From Streptomyces sp. DvalAA-43 (GTDB lineage Bacteria; Actinomycetota; Actinomycetes; Streptomycetales; Streptomycetaceae), in the NCBI RefSeq assembly GCF_900091725.1, contig NZ_FMBW01000077.1, positions 62,001 to 126,000 on the forward strand: 64,000 nucleotides of DNA. The letters are read 5' to 3'. The notes below the pieces were generated by a model. It worked only from the letters and a program-made list of their open reading frames with translations, searched no databases and was not told the origin of the DNA. Positions 41,200 through 50,354 of this stretch are shown piece after piece. Position 1 is the first letter of the stretch, and each line of letters opens with the position of its first letter. Made by a program: the position numbers and the translations under genes.

Positions 41200-42003
41200 C
41201 TACTTGACGTCGACGTAGTCGCCCGCCGCGGTCGCGCCGCCGGTCGTGGACGTCTCGCCGAAGGTCCAGCGCCAGTAGCCGTCCGAGGCCGCCTTGACCG
41301 TGGTCCTCAGGCTGCCCGTGGAGTCCGCCTTGACGATCTTGACCGTGGTGTAGGTGCTGCTGCCCGCCTTGCGGAACTGGAGCTTGGCGGCCTTGCCGCC
41401 GTAGCCGGCGTAGGAGTGCTTCACCCAGTCGGCGCGGGTGAGCCGCCCGGTCACGGTGAGCGTCTTCCCCTTGGTCACCGGCTCGGGCGAGGCGTTGACG
41501 GTCGCCCGCGCCGCGCGCTTGACCTGCGCCGTGGCGAGGGCGGGCAGGTAGTCCTCGCTCTTCGGCTGGCCGTTCGCGCCCCAGATGCGTGCGGCCGCGC
41601 CGACCTTCCAGGTCGTGGCGTCGTTGTTCGAGTCCAGGGTGTAGCGCGGCTCGATGTACAGGTCGCCCGTGCAGTCGGCGGCGCGCGAGCCGTCCTCGTA
41701 GCAGGTCATGCTGCCCAGGTAGATGCCGCCGTGGTCGGCGCCCTTGCGCGCCGTGGTGCCGTGGTACAGGTACGGATTGGCGTCCACGTCGGACAGGGAG
41801 TGGCCCGCGGACCAGCTGACGTGGAACCTGACACTCGGGTGTTTCTTCTCGGTGGTGCCCACGACGATGGGCTTGCCCGAGTTCACGACCATCTTCGACA
41901 CCGTGATCCCGGTGTCGGCGGCTTCCGCGGCCGGTGCGGTGAACGCCGCGAGAGCGAGCGTTCCCGCGAGGGCGGCCACGGTGCCGGTTCTGCCAGTGCG
42001 CAT
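41200..42003 (-). CDS. Secreted protein with calcium/Ig-like beta-sandwich features, unknown function
   Basis: A 267-residue exported protein. The signal peptide TGTVAALAGTLALAAFTAPA ends near AEAADT. The mature chain has an N-terminal beta-rich part (GITVSKMVVNSGKPIVVGTT, then RFHVSWSAGHSL and MTCYEDGS...DCTGDLY with two Cys likely forming a disulfide). A C-terminal bacterial Ig-like module follows (ASPEPVTKGKTLTVTGRLTR...GKAAKLQFRKAGSSTYTTV...YWRWTFGETSTT), as seen in many Streptomyces secreted proteins. I do not recognise a specific enzyme. It starts at ATG 42003. It is divergent from the DUF1508 gene across 222 bases. Confidence 0.75.
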   Translation of the reverse strand: MRTGRTGTVAALAGTLALAAFTAPAAEAADTGITVSKMVVNSGKPIVVGTTEKKHPSVRFHVSWSAGHSLSDVDANPYLYHGTTARKGADHGGIYLGSMTCYEDGSRAADCTGDLYIEPRYTLDSNNDATTWKVGAAARIWGANGQPKSEDYLPALATAQVKRAARATVNASPEPVTKGKTLTVTGRLTRADWVKHSYAGYGGKAAKLQFRKAGSSTYTTVKIVKADSTGSLRTTVKAASDGYWRWTFGETSTTGGATAAGDYVDVK

Positions 42004-42225
42004 GCACGGCCTCTCATCGGTAAGGGTTCGAGCAGGGGTTCGAGTCGCCGCAGAATACAGCCGCGGCGCCGGGCGGAACGCCCCCGTGTATGCCGGGCGC
42101 ACGAGGGGCAACTTCCGGGTGAAAGCCGACCGTTGTGCCTGTTTCGGGTCCCGGTGGTCCCGCCCGTCTCCATACATTGCGCGTGCCGCCCGACTTCCGA
42201 AGCGGGCGGCGGGGGGTGGGGCGAG

Positions 42226-42606
42226 ATGACGGACGACGGCGGTTCCGGCAGAGCGGACGCCATGGGTGCGCGCTGCCGGATAGACATCGGGACCGACGGC
42301 GGCTACGGCTGGCGGATGATCGCGCAGAACGGACGCGTGGTCGCGGTCTCCGCGCTCTCGTACGGCGAGCACGGCGCATGCCGGGCCGCCTTCGAGGAGT
42401 TGTGCGCGGGACAGCAGGGCCTGACGGGCGGGGTGCAGCACACGCCCGGCGGCAACGGCTGGATGTGGCTGCTCAGGGACCGGGACGGACGGGCCACGGT
42501 CGTCTCGGCGCGGGCCTACGAGCGCCATTCGACCTGCCGGGCCGCCTACGAACGGTTCCGCGGGCTGCTCGCCGCGATGGAGGGCGTCACCGGAAGTTGC
42601 CTTTAG
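42226..42606 (+). CDS. DUF1508 (YegP-like) tandem-domain protein
   Basis: A 126-residue cytoplasmic protein with two copies of the small DUF1508 beta-beta-alpha unit. The first is CRIDIGTDGGYGWRMIAQNGRVVAVSALSYGEHGACRAAFEEL; the second is GNGWMWLLRDRDGRATVVSARAYERHSTCRAAYERF. The aligned CRAAFEEL and CRAAYERF show the internal duplication. The function of the family is unknown. GGTGGGGCGAG precedes the ATG. Its stop lies inside a sequence block upstream of the phosphate-type ABC operon. Confidence 0.8.
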   Translation: MTDDGGSGRADAMGARCRIDIGTDGGYGWRMIAQNGRVVAVSALSYGEHGACRAAFEELCAGQQGLTGGVQHTPGGNGWMWLLRDRDGRATVVSARAYERHSTCRAAYERFRGLLAAMEGVTGSCL

Positions 42607-42667
42607 GGCACACCTCATTCACATCTCGGAGCGTGCGCGTCCATGACGCGGCAGCAGCGTCGACCGC

Positions 42668-43672
42668 GTGACGAGAGATACGAGGGGGACCGCGGCGCAG
42701 GACGTGCCGCGGCGGCTGTACGCGGACCCGGGGCTGCCCGACCGCGTGTTCAGGGGCGTGGCCCGCGGCGGCGGCGGGCTGGTGCTCGCGGTGATGCTGC
42801 TGGTCGGCGGATTCCTGCTCTACCGGGCCTGGGAGGCGCTGTCCCGGGCGGGCTGGTCGTTCCTGACGACCGAGGCCTGGGAGCCGGACGCCGGCCGCTT
42901 CGGGATCGCCGCCGTGCTGGTCGGGACGGTGCTCATCGCGCTGGTGGCCGTCGCCGTCGCCGTACCGCTGGCGGTCGGCGGGGCGCTGTACATCTCCGAG
43001 TACGCGCCGCCCCGGCTGCGCCGCACGCTGATCAGCGTCGTCGACCTGATGGCGGCCGTGCCGTCGGTCGTCTACGGGCTGTGGGGGCTGTTCTTCTTCG
43101 AGGGGAAGATCCTCCCCACCGCCCGGTGGATCGCGACCTACCTGGGCTGGATCCCGGTCTTCCGGGTGGACGGCGCCGATCCGTCCGACCCGCTCGCACC
43201 GGAGAGCGTGTACACCTCCTCCACGCTGGTCGCGGGGGTCGTCGTGGCGCTGATGGTCGCGCCGATCGCCTGCTCGGTGATGCGGGAGGTGTTCTCGCAG
43301 GCGCCGGTCGGCGAGCGCGAGGGCGCGTACGCGCTGGGGGCCACCCGCTGGGGCATGATCCGCAGCGTCGTCCTGCCGTTCGGCAAGGGCGGCATGATCG
43401 GCGGCACCATGCTCGGCCTGGGCCGGGCGCTGGGCGAGACCATCGGGGTCTACCTGATCATCTCGCCGGTCTTCGAGATCCAGTGGCACGTGGTGCAGAG
43501 CGGGGCCAGCTCGGTCGCCGCGCTGATCGCCCTGCGCTACGGCGAGGCCAGCGAATTCGGCATGTCGGCGCTGATGGCCGCGGGCCTCGCGCTCTTCCTG
43601 ATGACGCTCGTCGTCAACTTCGCGGCGTCGTCGATCGTCGCCCGCAGCCGGTCCGGCGCGGCGAGTGAGTGA
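42668..43672 (+). CDS. pstC: Phosphate-type ABC transporter permease PstC
   Basis: A 334-residue permease, first gene of a nine-gene block reaching 53692. The N-terminal membrane segment (GLVLAVMLLVGGFLLYRAWE) is followed by the PstC-specific WSFLTTEAWEPDAGRFGIAAVLVGT, VALPLAVGGALYIS-like helices, VVDLMAAVPSVVYGLWGLFFF and the EAA-loop EREGAYALGATRWGMIRSVVLPF with GRALGETIGVYLI. About six membrane segments are predicted. It forms half of the channel with PstA. GTG 42668 is used; no strong ribosome binding site is seen. The preceding 60 bases hold an 11-base direct repeat (GGCACACCTCA, TTCACATCTCG). Confidence 0.92.
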   Translation: MTRDTRGTAAQDVPRRLYADPGLPDRVFRGVARGGGGLVLAVMLLVGGFLLYRAWEALSRAGWSFLTTEAWEPDAGRFGIAAVLVGTVLIALVAVAVAVPLAVGGALYISEYAPPRLRRTLISVVDLMAAVPSVVYGLWGLFFFEGKILPTARWIATYLGWIPVFRVDGADPSDPLAPESVYTSSTLVAGVVVALMVAPIACSVMREVFSQAPVGEREGAYALGATRWGMIRSVVLPFGKGGMIGGTMLGLGRALGETIGVYLIISPVFEIQWHVVQSGASSVAALIALRYGEASEFGMSALMAAGLALFLMTLVVNFAASSIVARSRSGAASE

Positions 43673-43685
43673 GGGGACCCCACAG

Positions 43686-44903
43686 ATGACCATCGCACCC
43701 GAGAGGCCCGCCACCACCGCGGAGCGGGCCGCGTCCGTGTCCGTGGGGGAGCGGCGGCGGTCGGTGAGCCTGCTGCGCGCCACCGACGTGTACGCGCTGC
43801 TCGGCGCCGCGGCCGCCGCCCTGTCGCTCACCTGGCTGCTGTTCGCCCGGCTGCTGCCGCTCAGCGGGACCATCGGCTTCCTGGTCGTCGCGTACGGGCT
43901 GTTCCTCGGCCTGTACGGGCTGCTGGTCTCGTTCGACGAGAACGGTCCCGCGGTACGGGACCGGCTGGCCGCCGTCGTGGTGCAGAGCCTCGGCCTGGTC
44001 ATGGTCGTCGCGCTCGGCTTCGTCGTCGTCTTCACGCTGTGGGAGGGCCGCAAGGCGCTGCCGCACCTGAACTTCTTCACCCAGGACATGGCGGAGGCGG
44101 GGCCCCTGGACCCGCTCTCGGCCGGCGGGATCCTGCACGCGATCGTCGGCACGCTGGAGCAGATCACCGTCGCGCTCGCCCTGACCGTCCCCACCGGAAT
44201 GGTCTGCGCGGTCTTCCTCAACGAGGTGCCGGGCCGCTTCGCCCGGTTCGTACGGACCGTCGTCGAGGCGATGACCGCGCTGCCGTCGATCGTCGCCGGT
44301 CTGTTCATCTACGCGACGGTGATCCTCGCCCTCGGCTTCGACCGGTCCGGTCTCGCCGCGTCCCTCGCGCTCGCCGTGATGATGCTGCCGATCATCATCC
44401 GGGCGGCCGACGTGGTGATCCGGCTGGTGCCGGGGACGCTGCGGGAGGCCTCGTACGCGCTGGGCACCTCGCGCTGGCGCACCGTCTGGCACGTGGTGCT
44501 GCCGACCGCCCGCTCCGGGCTGACCACCTCCGTGATCCTCGGCACCGCGCGCGGGATCGGCGAGACCTCGCCCGTGCTGCTCACCGCCGGATTCACCGCC
44601 GAGATCAACGGCGATCCGCTGTCGGGGCCGCAGGTCTCGCTGCCGCTCGCCACCTTCGAGTTCGTCAAGTCGCCCGAGCCCACGATGATCGCCCGCGGCT
44701 TCGGCACGGCGGCCGTCCTGATGGCGCTGGTGCTCGTGCTGTTCGTCGTCGCCCGCGTCATCGGCGGCCGGGGACCCGGGCAGCTGACCAGGCGCCAGGA
44801 GCACCGCCGGGTCGAGGCGTCACGGCGCGACGCCGAACGGTTCGCCGCCCGGTCCGGGCGGCCCGCGCCCCGGGACACACCCATGGATACGAGGAGTGAG
44901 TGA
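43686..44903 (+). CDS. pstA: Phosphate-type ABC transporter permease PstA
   Basis: 405 residues from ATG 43686, with GAGGGG upstream; an in-frame GTG at 43665 overlaps pstC and would add seven residues. It has about seven or eight membrane segments, more than the six of a minimal PstA, because an extra pair (LLGAAAAALSLTWLLFARL, GFLVVAYGLFLGLYGLLV) precedes the core. Core marks are GGILHAIVGTLEQITVALAL, EAMTALPSIVAGLFIYATV, REASYALGTSRWRTVWHVVLPTA and GIGETSPVLLTAGF. The C-terminus is a highly charged cytoplasmic tail. It pairs with PstC. The next gene starts 3 bases after its stop. Confidence 0.92.
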   Translation: MTIAPERPATTAERAASVSVGERRRSVSLLRATDVYALLGAAAAALSLTWLLFARLLPLSGTIGFLVVAYGLFLGLYGLLVSFDENGPAVRDRLAAVVVQSLGLVMVVALGFVVVFTLWEGRKALPHLNFFTQDMAEAGPLDPLSAGGILHAIVGTLEQITVALALTVPTGMVCAVFLNEVPGRFARFVRTVVEAMTALPSIVAGLFIYATVILALGFDRSGLAASLALAVMMLPIIIRAADVVIRLVPGTLREASYALGTSRWRTVWHVVLPTARSGLTTSVILGTARGIGETSPVLLTAGFTAEINGDPLSGPQVSLPLATFEFVKSPEPTMIARGFGTAAVLMALVLVLFVVARVIGGRGPGQLTRRQEHRRVEASRRDAERFAARSGRPAPRDTPMDTRSE

Positions 44904-44906
44904 CCA

Positions 44907-46610
44907 GTGAGACCGGCAACCGTCTCCCGACTGACCATGGCGGTGGCGGCACTGGTGTGCGCGCTGCTCGCCCTGCACCCGACGACCGCCCAGGCCGCCT
45001 CGTACACCAAGATCAGCGGCGGGGGCTCCACCTGGAGCTCCAACGCGCTCGACCAGTGGCGCCGCAATGTCGCCGCCAACAGCGGCATGACGGTCAACTA
45101 CTCGCCGGTCGGCTCCTCGGTGGGCCGTGAGCAGTTCAAGAACGGCACGGCGGACTTCGCCGTCTCCGAGATCCCGTACGGACTGACCGAGTCCGGGATG
45201 CGGGACGCGCCGCCCAGGCGCGGATACGCGTACATGCCGATCGTGGCCGGTGGCACGGCCTTCATGTACAACCTGCGGATCGGCGGCAAGAAGGTCACCA
45301 ACCTGCGGCTCTCCGGCGAGGTCATCACCAAGATCTTCACCGGCACGCTCACGATGTGGAACGCCCCCGAGATCCGGGCCGACAACCCCGGTCTGGTGCT
45401 CCCGGCCCGCCGCATCATCCCCGTCGTACGCTCCGACGGCTCCGGTACGACCGCCCAGCTGACCACCTGGCTGGCCAAGGAGCACGGCGCGCTGTGGGAC
45501 GCGTACTGCCGTCGGGCCGGGCGTTCCACGCCCTGCGGGATGACCTCGTACTTCCCGGTCGTGCCGGGCTCCTCGACGATCGCCAAGTCCGGTTCGCTCG
45601 GCGTCTCCGGCTACACCAAGCAGGGGCACGCCGAAGGCGCGATCACCTACGTCGAGTACTCGTACGCGATCAAGACCCACTTCCCGGTGGCGAAGGTGCT
45701 CAACGCCTCCGGCTACTACGTCGAACCGACCGCCTCCAGCGTCGCCGTGGCCCTGCTGAAGGCCCGGATCAACGAGGACAAGAACTCCGAGGACTACCTC
45801 ACCCAGATCCTCGACGGGGTCTACCGCTCGGCCGACCGCCGCACCTACCCGCTCTCCTCCTACAGCTACATGATCGTGCCCACCGCGGCCGAGTCGCCGT
45901 TCACCGAGGCCAAGGGCAGGACGCTCGGCGCCTTCGCCAACTACTTCCTCTGCGAGGGCCAGCAGCAGGCCGAGGAGCTCGGCTACTCGCCCCTGCCCAA
46001 GAACCTGGTCGAAGCCGGATTCACCCAGGTCCGCAGGATCCCCGGCGCACCGGCCTCCTCCATCGACATCAAGAGCTGCCACAACCCCACCTTCTCCGCC
46101 GACGGCTCCAACACCCTCGCCAGGAACGCCCCGTACCCCAGGGCCTGCGACAAGCGCGGCATCACCCAGTGCGCGGACGGCACGGCGGGCGCCAAGGAGC
46201 AGACCCGGGTGAACCCCGGTGCGAACGGCGGCGGTTCCGGCGGCGGGGCCACCGGCGGCGGTACCGGCGGCGGCGCGGCTTCCGGGGGCGGTACCGGCGG
46301 CGCCGGGGCCGGGGGATCGTCGGGATCCTCCGCCGGTACGGACGGGGCGTCCGGCGGTACGGCGGGCGGGGCGGCCTCGGGCGCCGTCGACCCCGGCACC
46401 GGCGAGGCGATCGACTCCTCGGCCGGGGCGGGCGGCGGCGACGCCTCCGTCGTCGGCAACCCGGTCACCCTCGCCGCGGGCGGCTCACCGGGGCTGCGGG
46501 GCGTACTGATGGCGCTCTCCGCCGTCCTGCTCGTCGGCGTGGTCGTCGGACCACCGCTCACCGCACGGGCGCTCACCGCCCGCAACCGCCGCAAGGAAGG
46601 GCCGCGATGA
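44907..46610 (+). CDS. pstS: PstS-like substrate-binding protein with Gly-rich stalk and C-terminal membrane anchor
   Basis: A 567-residue exported protein. Residues 1-31 form a cleavable signal (VCALLALHPTTAQAA). Residues about 32-400 are a PstS-type binding domain: KISGGGSTWSSNALDQW, GMTVNYSPVGSSVGREQF, FAVSEIPYGL, VITKIFTGTLTMWNAPEI and VVRSDGSGTTAQLTTW, the anion-binding loop. A Gly/Ser/Ala linker of about 100 residues leads to LRGVLMALSAVLLVGVVVGP and a basic tail, a C-terminal transmembrane anchor. Ordinary PstS proteins are lipoproteins of about 370 residues, so the stalk-plus-anchor design is unusual. GTG 44907 start; the stop overlaps the next ATG (ATGA). Confidence 0.85.
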   Translation: MRPATVSRLTMAVAALVCALLALHPTTAQAASYTKISGGGSTWSSNALDQWRRNVAANSGMTVNYSPVGSSVGREQFKNGTADFAVSEIPYGLTESGMRDAPPRRGYAYMPIVAGGTAFMYNLRIGGKKVTNLRLSGEVITKIFTGTLTMWNAPEIRADNPGLVLPARRIIPVVRSDGSGTTAQLTTWLAKEHGALWDAYCRRAGRSTPCGMTSYFPVVPGSSTIAKSGSLGVSGYTKQGHAEGAITYVEYSYAIKTHFPVAKVLNASGYYVEPTASSVAVALLKARINEDKNSEDYLTQILDGVYRSADRRTYPLSSYSYMIVPTAAESPFTEAKGRTLGAFANYFLCEGQQQAEELGYSPLPKNLVEAGFTQVRRIPGAPASSIDIKSCHNPTFSADGSNTLARNAPYPRACDKRGITQCADGTAGAKEQTRVNPGANGGGSGGGATGGGTGGGAASGGGTGGAGAGGSSGSSAGTDGASGGTAGGAASGAVDPGTGEAIDSSAGAGGGDASVVGNPVTLAAGGSPGLRGVLMALSAVLLVGVVVGPPLTARALTARNRRKEGPR

Positions 46611-49066
46611 CCCACCGACAGCGCACCCGCCGACAGCCCGCCCGCCGACGCCTCGTCACCGGCGTCGGGGCCCTGCTCGCCGCCCTGGCGACCGCCCTGC
46701 TGCCGCTGCCCGCCACCACGCCCGCCGCACGGGCGGCGGCGGGCTCGGCGGTGACGGTGAGCGGCCACAAGGGCCCGTACGACGACTTCTCCGAGCTGAA
46801 GGTCACCGTCCACCAGACCGAACAGCTGCGGGGCCAGGGGGTGCGGATCACCTGGACCGGCGGCCGGCCCACGCAGGACGGCTTCACGTACGACTACCTC
46901 CAGATCATGCAGTGCTGGGGCGACGACCCCCGGGGGCCCTCGCGCGAGCAGTGCCAGTTCGGCGCCCAGGGCAGCGGCGGGCAGGGCGGCAACTGGACCG
47001 CGCTGCGCCAGATCGGGGTGGGGGCCGCCGACCCCGCCGAGAAGGAGTACGTGGGCAACGGCTCCGGCGAGTCCTACGTCCCGTTCCGCCCCGCCGACGG
47101 CGGACCCGCGACCACCGGGTCGCGGGACTGGACCTACTTCAGCTCGATCGACTCCAACGAGGAGCCCTACGCCGTCACGCACGCGGACGGCACCGGCGAG
47201 TTCACCTTCCAGCTGCAGTCCGGGCAGGAGGCCTCGCAGCTCGGCTGCGGCGAACCGGTGAAGAAGTCCGGCCGGACCGCGACCCGCCCCTGCTGGCTCG
47301 TCGTCGTACCGCGCGGCGGGCACGACGTGGACGGCGGGACCGGCTCGAACCACCGGCTGGAGACCTCGCCCCTCACCAGCACCAACTGGGCCCAGCGCCT
47401 CGTGGTGCCGCTGCACTTCCAGCCGGTCGGCAACACCTGCCCGGCCGACCGGGCGGAGCGCCGGGTGACCGGCTCGGAACTCGTCACCGAGGCGATCAGC
47501 TCCTGGCAGTCGACCCTCTGCGCGGGCGCGGGCAGCGCGAAGTTCGCGTTCAGCCAGAGCGGCGAGGAGGGCGCGCGGGACATCCTCTCCAGGCCCACCC
47601 CGGGCTCCCCGCACCTCGGCTTCACCGTCGACCCACTGCTCCCGCCGGAGGAGGAGGACGACGGGAGCGCGGTGCACGCGCCGGTGGCGGTCAGCGGACT
47701 GGTGGTCGGCTTCTTCGTCGAGATGCCGGGCTCCGGACAGCTCGCCTCGATGAGACTCACCCCGCGACTGCTCGCCAAGATGCTCACCTCGTCGTACCAG
47801 AAGGACGTCGTCAGCAGAGCCAAGGAACCCCCCGAGCACATCAAGGGAAATCCGCTCAGCCTCTTCCACGACGAAGAATTCAAGCAGCTCAATCCGGCCT
47901 TCAAGGACTGGGTTCCCTATCTGGCGCCGTCGAGCATCATGGTGCAGCTGGAGAGTTCCGACACCACCGAAATGCTGTGGAAATGGCTGCGGTCCGACAA
48001 TGAGGCACGGGAATTCCTGGCCGGTACCCCCGACCCCTGGGGCACGAAGGTCAACCCGTACTTCCAGGAGCTGCACCTGGACACCGACACGAGCATGAAC
48101 GACTTCCCCAAGGCGGATCCGACCCGCATCACCGTGACCGTCGGCGAGGAGTCCCTGGAGTACGGCACCACCGAGATCGCCCCGTACGTCCAGGACATGC
48201 ACGAGGGCGCGCTGCGCACCCGCCGGGGCAACAACGGAGCCACCACCACCGCGGCCGCCGGGGGCAACGGCGCACCGGCCAAACTGGTCAACACGCCTCC
48301 GCTGGCCGGCCAGCGCATGGTGCTCGCGATCGTCGACGCCGCCTCCGCGGCCCGCTACGGACTCCAGACCGCGGCCCTGCGCAACGCCGACGGTCACTTC
48401 GTCGCCCCCACCCCCGCCGCGCTGCTCGCCGGAGTCACCGCCATGAAGGACTCGGCCGTTCCGGGCGTGCTCGCCCCGAACCCGGGCGGCGCCAGGGGAG
48501 GGGCCTATCCGCTGGCCTCCGTCGTCTACGCGGGCGCCTACACCGGCACCCCGGCGGCCGAGCGCAAGGACTTCGCCGGGCTGATCCGCTACGCGGCGGG
48601 GGCCGGCCAGACCCCGGGGGCCGCCGCCGGACAGCTCCCGCCGGGATACGCGCCGCTGCCCGCCGCCCTGCGCACCCGGGCGCTCGCCGCCGCGGACCGG
48701 CTCCAGCACCCGAAGGCCGCGCCGGGGAGCCCCGGCACGGGCGGACCGGGGGGCTCCGGCGGCTCCGGCGCGTCCGGCGGCGGGTCCGGAGGAGCGGGCG
48801 GCGGTACGGGCGGGGCCGGTGGCGGTACGGGCGCCTCCGGCGGGGGCGGCGCGGACTCCGGCACGGGCGGCCCGCCGCCGCACGGGGCGGGCCCCGGCGA
48901 CCCGAAGCAGCAGAACGTCGCCGACTCCGGCGGCACGACCCCCGCCACGGTCCTCGGGATCGTCCGCTGGGTGCTGATCGGAGTGCTGCTCGCGGGCGGC
49001 GTCGCCGGACTTTCCGGACCCGTTCTGCTCCGCCTTTCGGCACGGAAATCCGTCCGGACCGGCTGA
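46607..49066 (+). CDS. Large surface protein with a binding-protein-like region and C-terminal anchor, unknown function
   Basis: An 819-residue exported protein, translationally coupled to the upstream gene. The signal peptide ends near AARAAA. The N-terminal half starts AVTVSGHKGPYDDFSELKVT and contains paired Cys (QCWGDDP...EQCQFG, LGCGEPV...RPCWLVVVPRGG). A central part (SELVTEAISSWQSTLC, SGLVVGFFVEMPGSGQLASM, LTPRLLAKMLTSSYQKDV) resembles periplasmic-binding-protein folds of the PstS kind. A Gly/Ser stalk then leads to ATVLGIVRWVLIGVLLAGGV and a short basic tail, again a membrane anchor. No enzyme motif is recognised. It is probably a surface partner of the transporter. Confidence 0.75.
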   Translation: MTHRQRTRRQPARRRLVTGVGALLAALATALLPLPATTPAARAAAGSAVTVSGHKGPYDDFSELKVTVHQTEQLRGQGVRITWTGGRPTQDGFTYDYLQIMQCWGDDPRGPSREQCQFGAQGSGGQGGNWTALRQIGVGAADPAEKEYVGNGSGESYVPFRPADGGPATTGSRDWTYFSSIDSNEEPYAVTHADGTGEFTFQLQSGQEASQLGCGEPVKKSGRTATRPCWLVVVPRGGHDVDGGTGSNHRLETSPLTSTNWAQRLVVPLHFQPVGNTCPADRAERRVTGSELVTEAISSWQSTLCAGAGSAKFAFSQSGEEGARDILSRPTPGSPHLGFTVDPLLPPEEEDDGSAVHAPVAVSGLVVGFFVEMPGSGQLASMRLTPRLLAKMLTSSYQKDVVSRAKEPPEHIKGNPLSLFHDEEFKQLNPAFKDWVPYLAPSSIMVQLESSDTTEMLWKWLRSDNEAREFLAGTPDPWGTKVNPYFQELHLDTDTSMNDFPKADPTRITVTVGEESLEYGTTEIAPYVQDMHEGALRTRRGNNGATTTAAAGGNGAPAKLVNTPPLAGQRMVLAIVDAASAARYGLQTAALRNADGHFVAPTPAALLAGVTAMKDSAVPGVLAPNPGGARGGAYPLASVVYAGAYTGTPAAERKDFAGLIRYAAGAGQTPGAAAGQLPPGYAPLPAALRTRALAAADRLQHPKAAPGSPGTGGPGGSGGSGASGGGSGGAGGGTGGAGGGTGASGGGGADSGTGGPPPHGAGPGDPKQQNVADSGGTTPATVLGIVRWVLIGVLLAGGVAGLSGPVLLRLSARKSVRTG

Positions 49067-49287
49067 GTTCTCGATGCCAGGAAGAGCGCCTGCGGAACAG
49101 CCCTTAGGTGTCACCTCGTAAAGCATTTCGTAACCTGATCAACCGTCGCCGTTGGTGGCCGCCGATGACCGGATACGGAAAAGTCATCGGTGGCCGGTCG
49201 ACGGGCCGGTGAAAAAAGAATTCAGAATTCTGCTTGAGCGTCCATTCCTTCCATTCCTCGTATCCGTATGCACGGAGGAGAACAGAA

Positions 49288-50256
49288 GTGAACGTCAAGT
49301 CCCGCGCACGCATCGGTGCCGTCGTCGGCACCGCCGCCCTCGCCCTCGGCGCCATGGCGGCCCCCGCCACGGCCGACCCGGCCGCCGGCAGCTACCGGGT
49401 CCTCGCCGGTGTCGGCTCGGACACCACCCAGGACGTCGTGAACGGCCTGGGCACCGCCGTCGACAACGGCACGCTGATCGCCTCGTACAACGCCCTCGGC
49501 ACCCCGACGGTCAAGACCCGCGCCACCGGCTGCCAGATCGCCCGGCCCAACGGCTCCTCGGCCGGCATCGACGCGCTGCGCAACGCTGTGGACAACAACA
49601 CCGGCTGTCTGGACTTCGCGCGCTCCTCGCGCGGCGTCGCGAACACCTCGTCCACCGACCTGACCTGGATCCCGTTCGGCAAGGACGCGGTCACCTTCGC
49701 CGTCCGCTCCGACAGCGCACTGCCCAAGGCGCTCACCAAGGCGCAGCTCGTCTCCATCTACACCTGCCAGACGACCTCCCTCAACGGTGTGGCGCTCACC
49801 CCGCTGCTGCCCCAGTCCGGCTCCGGCACCCGCTCCTTCTTCCTGGGACAGCTGGGCCTCACCGAATCCACCTTCGGCTCCTGCGTCGACGACACCGTCC
49901 AGGAGCACAACGGCGAGGCGCTGGACAGCGCGGGCGACATCGCCCCGTACTCGGTCGCGCAGTACATCGCGCAGAGCAACGAGCCGGGCGACGTCGTCGA
50001 CCGGCGCGGCGCGGCCGTGCTCGGTTCGGTGAACGGGGTGGCGCCGCGGAACGCGGACGGCACCCTCAACACCGCCTTCCCCTTCAACCGCGACGTCTAC
50101 AACGTCGTCCCGACCGCCAAGCTGACCGACCCGACGATCGCCGCCGCCTTCGTCGGCGCCACGTCCAAGGTCTGCAAGCAGAACGCCGTGATCGCCACGT
50201 ACGGCTTCGGCACGATCGCCAACTGCGGCAGCACCGGCCTCCGGGGCGAGAGCTGA
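49288..50256 (+). CDS. Secreted PBP-like (PstS-related) protein without anchor
   Basis: A 322-residue exported protein with a signal peptide (GAVVGTAALALGAMAAPATA). The mature chain starts YRVLAGVGSDTTQDVVNGLG, a binding-protein opening with the Gly-Ser-Asp-Thr loop. It continues with SSAGIDALRNAVDNNTGCLDFARSS, WIPFGKDAVTFAVRSDSALPKALTKAQLVSIYTC and LLPQSGSGTRSFFLGQLGL, the second anion-loop motif of PstS-type proteins. Four or more Cys suggest disulfides. GTG 49288 follows GGAGGAG at 49274-49280, a strong ribosome binding site. A 12-bp terminator follows. Its own upstream gap of 221 bases carries a palindrome, so it may have its own promoter. Confidence 0.8.
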   Translation: MNVKSRARIGAVVGTAALALGAMAAPATADPAAGSYRVLAGVGSDTTQDVVNGLGTAVDNGTLIASYNALGTPTVKTRATGCQIARPNGSSAGIDALRNAVDNNTGCLDFARSSRGVANTSSTDLTWIPFGKDAVTFAVRSDSALPKALTKAQLVSIYTCQTTSLNGVALTPLLPQSGSGTRSFFLGQLGLTESTFGSCVDDTVQEHNGEALDSAGDIAPYSVAQYIAQSNEPGDVVDRRGAAVLGSVNGVAPRNADGTLNTAFPFNRDVYNVVPTAKLTDPTIAAAFVGATSKVCKQNAVIATYGFGTIANCGSTGLRGES

Positions 50257-50279
50257 CCACCACCCCGTAACCGCGCGAC

Positions 50280-50306
50280 GGCCGGGCACCCCCAGGGTGC
50301 CCGGCC
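50280..50306. terminator. Perfect hairpin after the PBP-like gene
   Basis: GGCCGGGCACCC pairs with GGGTGCCCGGCC around CCA, 24 bases after the stop at 50256. It may attenuate transcription into the LASTG-protein gene. Confidence 0.8.
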
Positions 50307-50354
50307 CCCACGCGTACCCACCACCACCGCATCCCATTGGGGGGACCGACCACC

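Noticed and set aside
45983..49126. A 1047-codon minus-strand open frame across the pst block
   Set aside because: It is an antisense shadow of the anchored surface-protein genes; no motifs, and it would overlap three well-supported genes.
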